This document shows, one piece after another, positions 44,921-54,979 of a stretch of 64,000 nucleotides of DNA. This stretch comes from Conexibacter arvalis (lineage in GTDB: Bacteria > Actinomycetota > Thermoleophilia > Solirubrobacterales > Solirubrobacteraceae). The translations under genes and the position numbers were made by a program. The stretch spans positions 908,182 to 972,181 of the forward strand of contig NZ_JACHNU010000001.1 in the NCBI RefSeq assembly GCF_014199525.1. The letters run 5' to 3'. How positions within the stretch are numbered: the first letter of the stretch is position 1; each line of letters opens with the position of its first letter. The notes below the pieces were generated by a model that saw only the letters and a list, made by a program, of their open reading frames with translations, was not told the origin of the DNA and searched no databases.

Positions 44921-46948
44921 GTGGCGTATCGCGTAGCGATCGACATCGGTGGCACGTTCACGGATCTCGTTCTGGAGGACGTCTCCGCGGGCCGGCTGAG
45001 CACGGCGAAGGTGCTCTCGACCCCGGGCCATCTGGTCGACGGTGTCGTCGCGGCCGTGCGCGCGAGCGAGGTCCCCGCCGCCGAGATCGAGCTGTTCGTC
45101 CACGGTACGACGGCCGGTCTGAACGCGCTCCTCGAGCGCCGCGGCGCCAAGGTCGCGCTCGTCACGACGCGCGGCTTCCGCGACGTCTATCCGATCGGCC
45201 GCGGCAACCGCCCGCAGATGTACGACCTCCACTACGTCAAGCCGGAGGCGCTCGTCGACCGCGCGATGATCTTCGAGGTCGACGAGCGGATCGCCGCCGA
45301 CGGCAGAGAGCTCGAGCCGGTCGACCTCGCCTCGGTCGACCGCACCGCGGAGGCGATCGCGGCCGGCGGCTTCGACGCCGTCGCCGTCTCGCTGCTGCAC
45401 GGCTACGCCGACGGCGCCCACGAGCAGCAGGTCGCCGACCGCCTCGCGGAGAAGCTCGGGCTGCCGGTCGTCACCAGCCACGTCGTCGCCCCCGAGTGGC
45501 GCGAGTACGAGCGCACCTCGACGACGGTGATGTCGGCGTACATCACGCCGATCATGCGCAGATACCTCGACGAGCTGACGAGAGCGCTCGCCGCCGAGGG
45601 CCTCCAGGTCCCCGTCTACATCACCGAGTCCAACGGCGGCATGATGAGCGCCGCCGTCGCCGACGACAAGGCGATCCTGACGCTCTTCTCCGGCCCCGTC
45701 GGCGGCGTCGTCGGAACGCGCGCCGCCGGCGCCGCGCTCGGCCTCGAGGACTTGATCACGATCGACATGGGCGGCACGTCGTTCGACGTCAGCCTCGTGC
45801 GCGGCGGCGAGGCCGGCGTGATGTCGGAGTTCGAGCTGCAGGGCCTGCCGGTGCTCGCCCCGGCCGTCGAGGTCCACACGATCGGCGCCGGCGGCGGCAG
45901 CCTCATCCGCGAGGTCGGCGGCGCGCTGCGCGTCGGCCCCGAGTCGGCCGGCGCCCGTCCCGGCCCGGCCTCCTACGGCAACGGCGGCGCCGAGCCGACG
46001 ATCACCGACGCCAACGTCGCGCTCGGGCGGCTCCCCTCCGGCCAGCGCCTCGCCGGCTCGATGGAGCTCGACCGCGACGCCGCGATCGCCGCGCTGGAGC
46101 AGGTCGGCGCGAGATTCGGCATCGGCGCGACCGAGCTGGCCGAGCAGGCGCTCGAGATCGCCCACTTCGCGATGGCCGAGGCGATCCGCGAGCTGACGAT
46201 CGAGCGCGGCCTCGACCCGCGCGACTTCGTGCTCTGCGCCTTCGGCGGCGCCGGCGGCCTGCACGCGACCGCGCTCGCCGAGGAGCTGGAGATCAGACGG
46301 GTGCTCGTGCCCGCGATGCCCGGTGCCTTCTCCGCGTGGGGAATGCTCCAGGGCGATGTCCGCCACGACGCCGTCCAGACCTTCTACCGCTCGCTCGAGC
46401 GCGCCCCGGCCGACCTCCCCGGCGCCGCCGCCGAGCTGGAGCAGCGCGTCGCGGGCCTGCTCGCCGCCGACGGCGTCGACGGCCGCCCGGTCCGCTTCGA
46501 GGTCGCGGGCGACCTGCGCTACCTCGGTCAGGAGTACACGCTGACGCTGCCGCTCGCCGAGCACGAGGTCGCCGACCTGGCGGCCCACTCCGACGCGCTC
46601 GTCGCGCGCTTCCACGCCGCGTACCACGAGCGCTACGGCCACGCGAGCGCCGACCAGCCGGTCGAGTTCGTCGCGATCCGGATCGCCGCGATCGCCGAGC
46701 TGGAGCGCTCCGCGAACGGCGACGGCGGCGGCGCCGCCCCCGCCGCCGCCGACGGCTCGCCGCTCGGCAGCTCGACCTACCTTCAGGACGGCGCCGAGCT
46801 GGAGGCGGCCCTGTGGCCGCGCGCCGCGATCGCCGGCCCGGTGCAGGGCCCGGCGATCGTGCTGGAGCAGACCTGCACCACGGTCGTCGGCCCCGGCTGG
46901 ACCGCACGACCCGTCGCCGACGGCCACCTGCTGCTGGAGAAGGACTGA
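44921..46948 (+). CDS. hyuA: Hydantoinase/oxoprolinase A subunit (N-methylhydantoinase A type)
   Basis: 675 residues from GTG 44921 with GGGAG upstream. ASKHA-type ATPase fold: RVAIDIGGTFTDLVL, VHGTTAGLNALLERRGAKVALVTT, TESNGGMM, TIDMGGTSFDVSL, HTIGAGGGSL, FGGAGGLHA. Together with HyuB it uses ATP to open five-membered cyclic amides or imides such as hydantoins, N-methylhydantoin or 5-oxoproline, or to carboxylate ketones (acetophenone/acetone carboxylase relatives). Exact substrate undetermined. First gene of a long plus-strand cluster. Confidence 0.9.
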   Translation: MAYRVAIDIGGTFTDLVLEDVSAGRLSTAKVLSTPGHLVDGVVAAVRASEVPAAEIELFVHGTTAGLNALLERRGAKVALVTTRGFRDVYPIGRGNRPQMYDLHYVKPEALVDRAMIFEVDERIAADGRELEPVDLASVDRTAEAIAAGGFDAVAVSLLHGYADGAHEQQVADRLAEKLGLPVVTSHVVAPEWREYERTSTTVMSAYITPIMRRYLDELTRALAAEGLQVPVYITESNGGMMSAAVADDKAILTLFSGPVGGVVGTRAAGAALGLEDLITIDMGGTSFDVSLVRGGEAGVMSEFELQGLPVLAPAVEVHTIGAGGGSLIREVGGALRVGPESAGARPGPASYGNGGAEPTITDANVALGRLPSGQRLAGSMELDRDAAIAALEQVGARFGIGATELAEQALEIAHFAMAEAIRELTIERGLDPRDFVLCAFGGAGGLHATALAEELEIRRVLVPAMPGAFSAWGMLQGDVRHDAVQTFYRSLERAPADLPGAAAELEQRVAGLLAADGVDGRPVRFEVAGDLRYLGQEYTLTLPLAEHEVADLAAHSDALVARFHAAYHERYGHASADQPVEFVAIRIAAIAELERSANGDGGGAAPAAADGSPLGSSTYLQDGAELEAALWPRAAIAGPVQGPAIVLEQTCTTVVGPGWTARPVADGHLLLEKD

Positions 46949-48579
46949 TGTCGACGCAAACGATCCCCACCCCCGCGACGGTCGAGGTCGTCCGTCACGC
47001 CTTCATGTCGGGCGCCGAGCAGATGCGCCGCAACCTCTGCCGCTCGGCCTACAGCCCGGTCATCTACGAGATGAAGGACTGCTCGGTCGGCCTCTACGAC
47101 GTCCGCGGCGACCTGCTCGGCCAGGCGCCCGGCCTGCCGTTCTTCCTCGGCAGCCTCGCCGGCACGATCAAGCTCGCGATCGAGCAGGTCGGCCTCGACG
47201 CCTTCTCCGACGGCGACGTCTGGGTCGTCAACGACTCGGCGATCTGCGGCAGCCATCTCAACGACGTGACGCTGTTCGCGCCGGTCTTCGTCGACGGCGA
47301 GCTGCGCGGCTTCACCGCCTCGAAGGCGCACTGGAACGACATCGGCGCCAAGGAGGCCGGCTACGTGTCGGACTCCGTCGACATCTTCCAGGAGGGCCTG
47401 CGGATCCCGCCGATGCGGATCATCCACGCCGGCGAGAGCGACCGGCGGCTGATCGACATGATCGCGCTCAACTCGCGCTATCCGACGGAGCTGGTCGGCG
47501 ACATGATGGCCCAGGTGACCGCCTGCCGCACCGGCGTCGAGCGCTTCCGCTCGATCGTCGCGCGCTACGGCTGGGAGCAGGTCGAGGCCGCGACCGAGCG
47601 CTTCTTCGCGCAGGCCGAGGCCGAGGACCGCGCTGCCGTCGCCTCGATCCCCGACGGCACCTACCGCGCCGAGGGCGCGCTCGACAACGACGGCATCAAC
47701 GCCGACCCGGTCCCGGTCGTCGTCACGGTGACGATCGACGGCGACCGCATGATCGTCGACCTCGAGGGCTCCTCGCCCGAGAACGAGGGCTCGGTCAACA
47801 GCGGCATCGTCCAGACCCACTCGGCGATCCAGCAGGCGTTCAAGTTCGTCGTCAACCCGGACGCGCCGGTCTGCGGCGGCAACTTCCGCAACCTCGAGAT
47901 CGTCGTGCCGAAGGGCAGCTGCTTCGACCCCTCGCCGACGGCCGCCTGCCTCCACTACGGCCCGCACCTGATGCTCGCGATGGACCTGCTCGTGCGCGCG
48001 CTCAGCGAGGCGATCCCGGAGCGCACCGCCGCCGGCCACGTCGGCGACTCCTGGAACATCACCTTCGTCAACGAGCGCGGCCACGCGCCGTTCCTCTGCG
48101 GCGAGTCGCTGATCGGCGGCTGGGGCGCCCACCCCGGCGGCGACGGCGAGAGCGCGCTGGTGCACTCGGCCGCCGGCGACTTCAAGAACTTCCCCGTCGA
48201 GATCATCGAGCAGCGGTACCCGCTGCGCCTGCGCGAGTTCTCGCTGCGCGAGGGCTCCGGCGGGGCCGGCGCCCATCGCGGCGGCCTCGGCACGGTGCGC
48301 GTCTACGAGACGACCGACGCCTGCCGTCTCAGCCTCTGGTTCGAGCGCCACGACACACCGTCGTGGGGCCTGGCCGGCGGCGGCGACGGCGCGCCGCCCG
48401 AAGTCTGGGTGACGCGTCCGGGCGGCGAGCGGGAGCTGGTGCTCAAGTGCAATGCGCTGGCCGTCGAGGCCGGCACGGTGATCGAGGTGCTCACCGGCGG
48501 AGGCGGCGGCTGGGGCGACCCGGCGCAGCGCTCCGCGCAGTCCGTGGCCGAAGACCGTCGACTCGGCCTGATCAGCTAG
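46948..48579 (+). CDS. hyuB: Hydantoinase/oxoprolinase B subunit (N-methylhydantoinase B type)
   Basis: 543 residues; start overlaps the hyuA stop (TGATG). Hydantoinase_B domain over the full length: LCRSAYSPVIYEMKDCSVGLYD, NDSAICGSHLNDVTLFAPVF, AHWNDIG, GGNFRNLEIVVPKG, GGGGWGDP at the C-terminus. Obligate partner of HyuA. Confidence 0.92.
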   Translation: MSTQTIPTPATVEVVRHAFMSGAEQMRRNLCRSAYSPVIYEMKDCSVGLYDVRGDLLGQAPGLPFFLGSLAGTIKLAIEQVGLDAFSDGDVWVVNDSAICGSHLNDVTLFAPVFVDGELRGFTASKAHWNDIGAKEAGYVSDSVDIFQEGLRIPPMRIIHAGESDRRLIDMIALNSRYPTELVGDMMAQVTACRTGVERFRSIVARYGWEQVEAATERFFAQAEAEDRAAVASIPDGTYRAEGALDNDGINADPVPVVVTVTIDGDRMIVDLEGSSPENEGSVNSGIVQTHSAIQQAFKFVVNPDAPVCGGNFRNLEIVVPKGSCFDPSPTAACLHYGPHLMLAMDLLVRALSEAIPERTAAGHVGDSWNITFVNERGHAPFLCGESLIGGWGAHPGGDGESALVHSAAGDFKNFPVEIIEQRYPLRLREFSLREGSGGAGAHRGGLGTVRVYETTDACRLSLWFERHDTPSWGLAGGGDGAPPEVWVTRPGGERELVLKCNALAVEAGTVIEVLTGGGGGWGDPAQRSAQSVAEDRRLGLIS

Positions 48580-48594
48580 CAGGAGCAGAGGTAC

Positions 48595-50247
48595 GTGTTC
48601 AGCAGACCCACCCTTCCCGGCGCCGGGCGCCTGCGCGCAGTGTGCGCCGCGCTCGTCGCAGTGGCGCTCGCGGCGCTGCTCGCCGCCTGCGGCGGCAGCG
48701 ACAGCGACTCGAGCAGCGGCGGCGGCAGCGCCGGCGGCTCCTCGGGCGACACGTCGACGCTGACGATCGGCGTCGCCGGCGATCCCGAGACGCTCGATCC
48801 CGAGTTCGGCCAGGCGCAGCGCGCGAACGAGACGCTCAAGAACATCTACGCGCAGTGGACGCGCTACGAGACGGCCGACGCCGGCGACGGCGACCTCAGA
48901 GCCGACCTCTCCAAGCCGCCGGTCGGCGAGGCGCTCGAGTCCTACAGAATCAGCAGAGACGGCAGAACGGTCACGCTGACCGCCCGCGAGGGCTTCAGAC
49001 TGCCGTCGAGCGGCCAGCTGACCGCCGACGACATGCTCTACAAGACGAGCCGTCTGCTCGGCCTCAACGCGGCCTCGGTCTTCGATCTGAACATCCTTGG
49101 CGTCACGAGACCCGAGCAGATCAGAAAGGTCGACGACCGCACGATCGAGCTGTCGCTGCCCCAGCCGTCGCCGATCGTCGGCGCGATGCTGCGCGATCAG
49201 GACGCCGGTCTCGTCGACACCGAGCTGGTCAGAAGAAACGCCACGGGCGGCGACGAGTGGGCGAGAGCGTTCGTCGGCAGAACGGGCGCGCCGACCGGCG
49301 CCTACCTGATCGAGGACTACCAGCCGGGCAACCAGCTGGTCCTGAGAGCGAACCCGGACTACCCCGAGGCGCCGTTCTTCGAGCGGGTCGTCCTGAAGGT
49401 GATCCCGTCGGCCGACGAGCGCGCCCAGCTGCTGCGCAACGGCACGATCGACATCGCCGCCGACCTCACCTCCGACGGCATCACCCGTCTCGCCGACGCC
49501 GACGGCGTCCGCGTCGTCTCCGTGCCGGGCCTCCAGCAGACCCAGCTCGGCTTCGTCAGCGACAAGGCGCCGTTCGACGACGCGCGCGTCCGCCAGGCGA
49601 TCGCCGCCGCGATCCCGTACGACTCGCTCAGGGACAACGTCCTCGGCGGCGAGTCGAGCGCCCCGGGCGTCTGGCCGACCCAGTCGGTCTGGTACGACGA
49701 CTCGATCCCGAGCCCGTACGCGACCGACGTCGAGAAGGCGAGAAGCCTGCTCGCTGAGGCCGGCGTCGACAACCTCACTTTCGACGTCGAGATCAGCGAC
49801 GCCGACGCCGACGCCGAGGCGCTCGCGATCCCGGTCCAGACCGCGCTCGCCGACATCGGCGTGACGATGAACATCAGAAAGCTCAACGCCGCGCAGTTCC
49901 AGGAGAACCTGGGCAGAAGAAGCGCGCAGGCGTGGATCCGCTCCGGCATGGGGCCGTACGTCGACGACCCGTACTACATGGCCTTCCTCACGTGGATGAC
50001 CAGATCGGTCGTCAACTGGTACGGCTACTCCAACCCGGTCGTCGACAGAGCCGGCGCGGAGCTGGCGAGAACGCTCGACGAGGGCAAGCGCAGAGAGCTC
50101 GCCTCGACGATCCAGAGAGAGCTCGCCAACGACGTCCCGATGATCTCGCTCGGCGAGCCGAACTTCCGGCTGCCGGTCCGCGAGGACATCAGAGGCGTCC
50201 TCTGGGAGCCGGACGGCCTGCTCACCTACCGCCTGCTGAGACGGTAG
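48595..50247 (+). CDS. Peptide-type ABC transporter substrate-binding lipoprotein (family 5)
   Basis: 550 residues from GTG 48595 with AGGAGCAGAGG upstream. Lipobox LAAC (Cys32), Ser/Gly tether, then SBP_bac_5 fold: GDPETLDPEFGQAQRANETLKNIY, and a long two-lobed body. Delivers oligopeptides, nickel or other ligands to the DppBCDF-like permease encoded next. 24 of 46 arginine codons are AGA by my count, whereas adjacent hyuB has almost none. Context suggests the ligand feeds the hydantoinase/racemase pathway. Confidence 0.92.
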   Translation: MFSRPTLPGAGRLRAVCAALVAVALAALLAACGGSDSDSSSGGGSAGGSSGDTSTLTIGVAGDPETLDPEFGQAQRANETLKNIYAQWTRYETADAGDGDLRADLSKPPVGEALESYRISRDGRTVTLTAREGFRLPSSGQLTADDMLYKTSRLLGLNAASVFDLNILGVTRPEQIRKVDDRTIELSLPQPSPIVGAMLRDQDAGLVDTELVRRNATGGDEWARAFVGRTGAPTGAYLIEDYQPGNQLVLRANPDYPEAPFFERVVLKVIPSADERAQLLRNGTIDIAADLTSDGITRLADADGVRVVSVPGLQQTQLGFVSDKAPFDDARVRQAIAAAIPYDSLRDNVLGGESSAPGVWPTQSVWYDDSIPSPYATDVEKARSLLAEAGVDNLTFDVEISDADADAEALAIPVQTALADIGVTMNIRKLNAAQFQENLGRRSAQAWIRSGMGPYVDDPYYMAFLTWMTRSVVNWYGYSNPVVDRAGAELARTLDEGKRRELASTIQRELANDVPMISLGEPNFRLPVREDIRGVLWEPDGLLTYRLLRR

Positions 50248-50284
50248 GCGCCGGCCCGCAGCGACCGACTGGAGCGATGCTCGG

Positions 50285-51313
50285 ATGAGAAGCTCGTCCT
50301 TCTGGCTCGTCTACCTGGGGCGCCGCGTCGCGGCGGCGCTCCTGGCGCTGTTCGGCGTCGCGCTGCTCGTCTTCGTCGTCACGCGCCTGCTCGGCGATCC
50401 GGTCAACCTGATCCTGGGAGCGCGCGCGACGCCGGAGCAGATCGCGGCGTTGAGAAGAGAGCTGGGCTACGACAAGCCGATCGTCGAGCAGTTCCTCACC
50501 TACATCGGGAACCTGCTCCAGGGCGACCTCGGCGTCTCGCGCTACACGCAGTTGCCGGTCACCGAGGAGCTCGCCAACCGGCTCCCCGCGACGTTGGAGC
50601 TGGCACTGGCGGGCCTCTTCCTCGGCCTGCTGTGGACCGTCCCGCTCGGCGTGATCGCGGCGACCCGCCCCGGCGGGTGGGTCGACCGCGTCAGCCAGGC
50701 GATCGTCGAGTTCGGGGTCGCGATCCCGAGCTTCTTCTGCGGCCTGCTGCTGGTGCTGCTGTTCACCTACCTGCTCGGCATCACGCCGCCGCCGGTCGGA
50801 CGGCTCGACATCGGCACGGCCGCGCCGGCGAGAGTGACCGGCCTCTTGACGGTCGACTCGCTGCTGGCGGGCGACCTGAGAGCGTTCGGCAGCTCGCTGA
50901 AGTACCTCGCGCTCCCTGCGATCACGCTGGCGCTGACCTCCTGCCCGCCGATCCTGCAGCTGACGCGCAACACGATGATCGGAGCGCTGCGCTCCAACTA
51001 CGTGCGCGGCGCGCGCAGCTTCGGCCTGCCGGAGCGGACGGTGCGCTGGTACGCGCTGAAGAACTCGCTCGTCCCCGTCTTCACGATGACGGCGATGACC
51101 TTCGGCTTCCTGATCGGCGGCACCGTGCTCGTCGAGACGGTCTTCTCGTGGCCGGGCATCGGCCTCTACGCCGTCCAGAGCATGCAGCGCTTCGACTACG
51201 AGCCGGTGCTCGGCGTCGTGCTGCTGGCGTCGGCGATCTACATCCTCGTCTACCTGATCGCCGATCTCGTCTCGATGGCGATCGACCCGCGCGTGCGAGA
51301 GGGGGCGTCATGA
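50285..51313 (+). CDS. Peptide-type ABC transporter permease (DppB-like)
   Basis: 342 residues, six membrane helices. LLVFVVTRLLGDP at TM1, GDLGVSRYTQLPVTEELANRLPATLELA, and the EAA loop RNTMIGALRSNYVRGARSFGLPERTVRWYALKN. Confidence 0.93.
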   Translation: MRSSSFWLVYLGRRVAAALLALFGVALLVFVVTRLLGDPVNLILGARATPEQIAALRRELGYDKPIVEQFLTYIGNLLQGDLGVSRYTQLPVTEELANRLPATLELALAGLFLGLLWTVPLGVIAATRPGGWVDRVSQAIVEFGVAIPSFFCGLLLVLLFTYLLGITPPPVGRLDIGTAAPARVTGLLTVDSLLAGDLRAFGSSLKYLALPAITLALTSCPPILQLTRNTMIGALRSNYVRGARSFGLPERTVRWYALKNSLVPVFTMTAMTFGFLIGGTVLVETVFSWPGIGLYAVQSMQRFDYEPVLGVVLLASAIYILVYLIADLVSMAIDPRVREGAS

Positions 51314-52230
51314 GCGTCGGAAGGCTCGAGGGCGCCGGCCAGGGGCCGGAAATCGCCCTCCACACCGCCGACGACCTCGGCCCGGAGCCCCGTCCCCAGG
51401 GGCCGCGGCGCGGGCTGCGCGCCCGCGCCGGCCGCGCCGGCTTCTTCCTCACCGGCTGGTGGGCGCTGCTGCTGCTGTTCGGCCTGGTCGCGATCTTCGC
51501 GCCGCTGATCGCGCCGTTCGACCCGGTCCGCGCCGACCTGACAGCGAGACTGCTGCCGCCGTCGGGAACCCATCTGTTCGGCACCGACCAGAACGGCATG
51601 GACGTCTTCTCGCGCGTGCTGTGGGCGACGCGCACCGACTTCACGATCGCCTTCGTCGGCGTCGCGATCTCGCTCGCGGTCGGCGTCCCGCTCGGCGCCG
51701 CCAGCGGATATCTCGGCGGCTGGCTCGACGAGGGCCTCAACCGCTTCGCGGAGATCATCCAGTCGATCCCGCTGTTCCTCTTCGCGCTGATGGTCTTCGC
51801 CGCGATGGGCAACAACCGCACGGTCCTGATCGGCATCGTCGGCTTCGTCAACGCGCCGATCTTCTTCAAGCTCACTCGCGCGGTCGTGCTGCCGATGAAG
51901 TCGCTCGACTACATCGCGGCCGCGACCTGCGCGGGGCTGCGCGCGCCCGCGATCATCGTGCGGCACGTGCTGCCCAACGCGCTCGGGCCGGTCGCCTCCC
52001 AGCTGTCGATCTCCTGCGCCTACGCGCTGCAGATCGTCGCCGGGCTCAGCTTCCTCGGCCTCGGCGTCCCGGTCCCCGAGCCGGAGTGGGGGTCGATGAT
52101 CCAGCAGGGCGCGGGCCGCATCGTCGACGGGGACTGGTGGATCTCGGTCTTCCCCGGCTTCGCGGTGCTGCTCGCGGTGATGGCGTTCGGCGGCATCGGC
52201 CGCCAGCTTGCGAGGGCGTATGACCACTGA
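51310..52230 (+). CDS. Peptide-type ABC transporter permease (DppC-like)
   Basis: 306 residues; ATG overlaps the DppB-like stop. N-terminal 45 residues charged, then six helices; LFGTDQNGMDVFSRVLWATRTDF and an EAA loop around YIAAATCAGLRAPAIIVRHVLPNAL. Confidence 0.93.
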   Translation: MSVGRLEGAGQGPEIALHTADDLGPEPRPQGPRRGLRARAGRAGFFLTGWWALLLLFGLVAIFAPLIAPFDPVRADLTARLLPPSGTHLFGTDQNGMDVFSRVLWATRTDFTIAFVGVAISLAVGVPLGAASGYLGGWLDEGLNRFAEIIQSIPLFLFALMVFAAMGNNRTVLIGIVGFVNAPIFFKLTRAVVLPMKSLDYIAAATCAGLRAPAIIVRHVLPNALGPVASQLSISCAYALQIVAGLSFLGLGVPVPEPEWGSMIQQGAGRIVDGDWWISVFPGFAVLLAVMAFGGIGRQLARAYDH

Positions 52231-53215
52231 GACGACGCCGCGGGAGCGGCGCACCGCGCTGCGCGGGCTCCCCGGCGAGCCGCTGCTGGAGGTCGCCGGC
52301 CTGGAGGTCGCGACCGCCGCCGGCGTGAAGCTGCTGCACGGGATGGAGCTGGCGGTGCCGGCGGGCGCGCGCGTCGGCATCGTCGGCGAGAGCGGCTCGG
52401 GCAAGTCGATGACCGCCGCCGCGGTCCTCGGGCTGCTGCCCGACGGCGTGCGCGCGACCGCCGGCAGCGTCCGCCTGCGCGACCGCGAGCTGTCGGGCCT
52501 GCCCGAGCGCGAGCTGCGCGCGATCCGCGGCCGCGAGATCTCGATCGTCTACCAGAACGCGGTCACCTCGCTGAACCCGCTGATGCCGGTCGGCGAGCAG
52601 ATCGCGCGCGTCTGCCGGACCCACACCGGCGTCTCGAAGGAGGCGGCCCGCGAGCGGACGGTCGAGCTGCTCGACCGGCTCGGGATCGCCGACGCGAGAT
52701 CGCGCGCCAACGACTACCCGCACCACTTCAGCGGCGGCATGGCGCAGCGCGTCGCGATCGCGATGGCGCTGATCTGCGACCCGGCGCTGCTGATCGCCGA
52801 CGAGCCGACGACCGGCCTCGACGCGACGATCCAGGCGCAGGTGCTCGACGTGATCGACGGCTCGGTGCGCGAGCGCGAGGCGGCGCTGCTGCTGATCTCG
52901 CACGACCTCGGCGTGATCCGCGCGATGTGCGACCACGTCGCGGTCGTCTACGCCGGCGAGCTGCTCGAGTTCGGCGCCACCGAGGAGGTGCTCGGCAACC
53001 CGTTGAGCCCCTACACCGCCGGGCTCGTCCGCTGCCTGGAGCCGGCCGACGGCGAGATCGCCTACATCCCGGGCCGCATCCCCGCGCCCGGCACGCCGCG
53101 CAGGGGCTGCGTCTTCGCGCCCCGCTGCGAGCAGGCGACCGACAGCTGCCGCACCCGCCAACCCGAGCTCTCAGAGCTCCGACCCCACCACTGGGCCTCA
53201 TGCCACCATCAGTGA
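52220..53215 (+). CDS. Peptide-type ABC transporter ATPase (DppD-like)
   Basis: 331 residues; start overlaps the DppC-like gene by 11 bp. Walker A GESGSGKSM (Met where Ser/Thr is usual), signature FSGGMAQRVAIAMAL, Walker B LLIADEPTTGLD, H-loop LISHDLG, and the C-terminal oligopeptide motif with four Cys (RRGCVFAPRCEQATDSC and ASCHHQ), which in homologues holds an Fe-S cluster. Confidence 0.93.
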   Translation: MTTETTPRERRTALRGLPGEPLLEVAGLEVATAAGVKLLHGMELAVPAGARVGIVGESGSGKSMTAAAVLGLLPDGVRATAGSVRLRDRELSGLPERELRAIRGREISIVYQNAVTSLNPLMPVGEQIARVCRTHTGVSKEAARERTVELLDRLGIADARSRANDYPHHFSGGMAQRVAIAMALICDPALLIADEPTTGLDATIQAQVLDVIDGSVREREAALLLISHDLGVIRAMCDHVAVVYAGELLEFGATEEVLGNPLSPYTAGLVRCLEPADGEIAYIPGRIPAPGTPRRGCVFAPRCEQATDSCRTRQPELSELRPHHWASCHHQ

Positions 53216-54216
53216 CCTCGGAGACGACCGCCGCGCCGGTCCTCGAGCTGCGCGAGCTGCGCAAGACGTTCGCGCCGCGCGGCCTGCTGGCGCGCCGCAG
53301 AGGCGTCGCGGTCCCGGCCGTCGACGGCATCGACCTGCGGCTCGAGCAGGGCAGCACGACCGCGCTCGTCGGCGAGAGCGGCTCGGGCAAGTCGACGCTG
53401 GCGCGGCTGATCCTCCATCTGCACAAGGCCGACTCGGGCGAGATCCTGTTCGGCGGCGAGCAGGTCCAGGGCCTCTCCGAGCGCGACTTCCGCCGCTTCC
53501 GCGCGGACGTCCAGATGGTCTTCCAGAACCCGCTCACCTCGTTCGACCCGATGCACACGATCGGCTCCTCGATCAAGGAGACGATGCGGCTGCGCCCGCC
53601 CGCGGGCGACCCCGACGCGCGCGTCCGCGAGCTGCTGGAGGAGGCCGGCCTGTCGGCCCGCTTCGCCGACCTGCGGCCGCGAGACGTCAGCGGCGGCGAG
53701 CTGCAGCGCGCCGGCATCGCCCGCGCGCTGTCGGTGACGCCGAAGCTGGTCGTGATGGACGAGCCGACCTCGGCGCTCGACATGTCGATCCAGGGCCAGG
53801 TGCTGGAGCTGCTCGCGCGCCTGCAGCGCGACCACGACCTCACCTACCTGATCGTCACCCACGACCTGCGCACCGTGCGGATGGTCGCCGAGCGCGTCGT
53901 CGTGATGTACCTCGGCCAGGTCGTCGAGGAGGGCCCGACGCACGAGGTCTTCGACGATCCCCGCCATCCGTACACGCGTGGGCTGCTGTACGCCCACGAC
54001 CTCGCCGACCGCGACGCCGAGCGCGACGCGAACGTCCGCATCCGCGGCTCGCTGCGCTACCCGACCGCGGACGAGAGGGGCTGCCGGCTCGTCGGCCGCT
54101 GCCCGCTGGCGGTCGACCGCTGCAGGGAGCCGCAGCCGCTCGCGGAGACCGGGCCCGATCGCCGCGCCCGCTGCTGGCGCGGCGCGCAGGGGCCGCTTGA
54201 CACGGCCGGCGCCTGA
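53200..54216 (+). CDS. Peptide-type ABC transporter ATPase (DppF-like)
   Basis: 338 residues from ATG 53200; GTG 53212, which overlaps the upstream stop as GTGA, is an equally plausible start. Walker A GESGSGKST, MVFQNPLTSFDPMHTI, signature VSGGELQRAGIARAL, Walker B LVVMDEPTSALD, VTHDLRTV, C-terminal Cys motif RGCRLVGRCPLAVDRC. Completes the transporter. Confidence 0.92.
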   Translation: MPPSVTSETTAAPVLELRELRKTFAPRGLLARRRGVAVPAVDGIDLRLEQGSTTALVGESGSGKSTLARLILHLHKADSGEILFGGEQVQGLSERDFRRFRADVQMVFQNPLTSFDPMHTIGSSIKETMRLRPPAGDPDARVRELLEEAGLSARFADLRPRDVSGGELQRAGIARALSVTPKLVVMDEPTSALDMSIQGQVLELLARLQRDHDLTYLIVTHDLRTVRMVAERVVVMYLGQVVEEGPTHEVFDDPRHPYTRGLLYAHDLADRDAERDANVRIRGSLRYPTADERGCRLVGRCPLAVDRCREPQPLAETGPDRRARCWRGAQGPLDTAGA

Positions 54217-54250
54217 GGCCGCCGGCGACGCACGACCAACAAGGAGCAGG

Positions 54251-54979
54251 ATGCGGATCCGATACGTCAATCCGGTCGGGAGCGACGCGATCGACGCGTA
54301 CTTCGCGCGCCAGCTGGCCGGCGCCGGCGGAGCCGACGCCGAGATCGAGGTCGTCCACGCGCAGGCCGGCGCCGACTCCGACAGCCCCTTCCTGCCGCCG
54401 GCGACCGCCTCCCACGGGGCGATCCTCGAGGCGCTGGCGAAGGCGCAGGCCGACGGCTGCGACGCGGCCGTGATCGGCTGCAGCGGCGATCCGACGCTGC
54501 TGGAGGCGCGCCGCGCCTTCGAGATCCCCGTCACCGCTCCGCTCGACAGCGCGCTCCATCTCGCCGCGCAGCTCCATCAGCGGGTCGCGATCCTCGTCGC
54601 CGACGGCTTCGAGGCGGCGATCCTCTTCAAGGATCTCGCCCGCCTCTACGGCCTCGACCACCTCGTCGCCGAGGTCCACACGATCCCGATGGACTACCCG
54701 GAGACGCACGGCGGCGCCGACCACGAGGCCGAGACGATGGCCGTGATCGAGCGCCACCGCGAGGTGCTGAGCGGACGGGCGCTCGAGCTGGCGCGCGGCT
54801 CGGTGGAGCGCGGCGCCGGCGTCGTCTACGCCGGCTGCACCTTCTGGACCGGCGAGATGCTCGACCCGTTCCGCGCGGCGCTCGGCGTGCCGGTGCTCGA
54901 CCCCGGTCGCGGCGCCGTCGCGATGGCCGCGGCCGCCGTCCGCGCGAAGGCCGGCATCCCGGCGGGGGCGGCGGCATGA
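54251..54979 (+). CDS. Asp/Glu/hydantoin racemase family protein
   Basis: 242 residues, AAGGAG at good distance from ATG 54251. Two-fold Asp/Glu racemase fold with the catalytic cysteine pair Cys77 (VIGCSGDP) and Cys196 (YAGCTFW). Hydantoin racemases of this family interconvert 5-substituted hydantoin enantiomers before stereospecific ring opening, which fits hyuAB in the same cluster. Confidence 0.88.
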   Translation: MRIRYVNPVGSDAIDAYFARQLAGAGGADAEIEVVHAQAGADSDSPFLPPATASHGAILEALAKAQADGCDAAVIGCSGDPTLLEARRAFEIPVTAPLDSALHLAAQLHQRVAILVADGFEAAILFKDLARLYGLDHLVAEVHTIPMDYPETHGGADHEAETMAVIERHREVLSGRALELARGSVERGAGVVYAGCTFWTGEMLDPFRAALGVPVLDPGRGAVAMAAAAVRAKAGIPAGAAA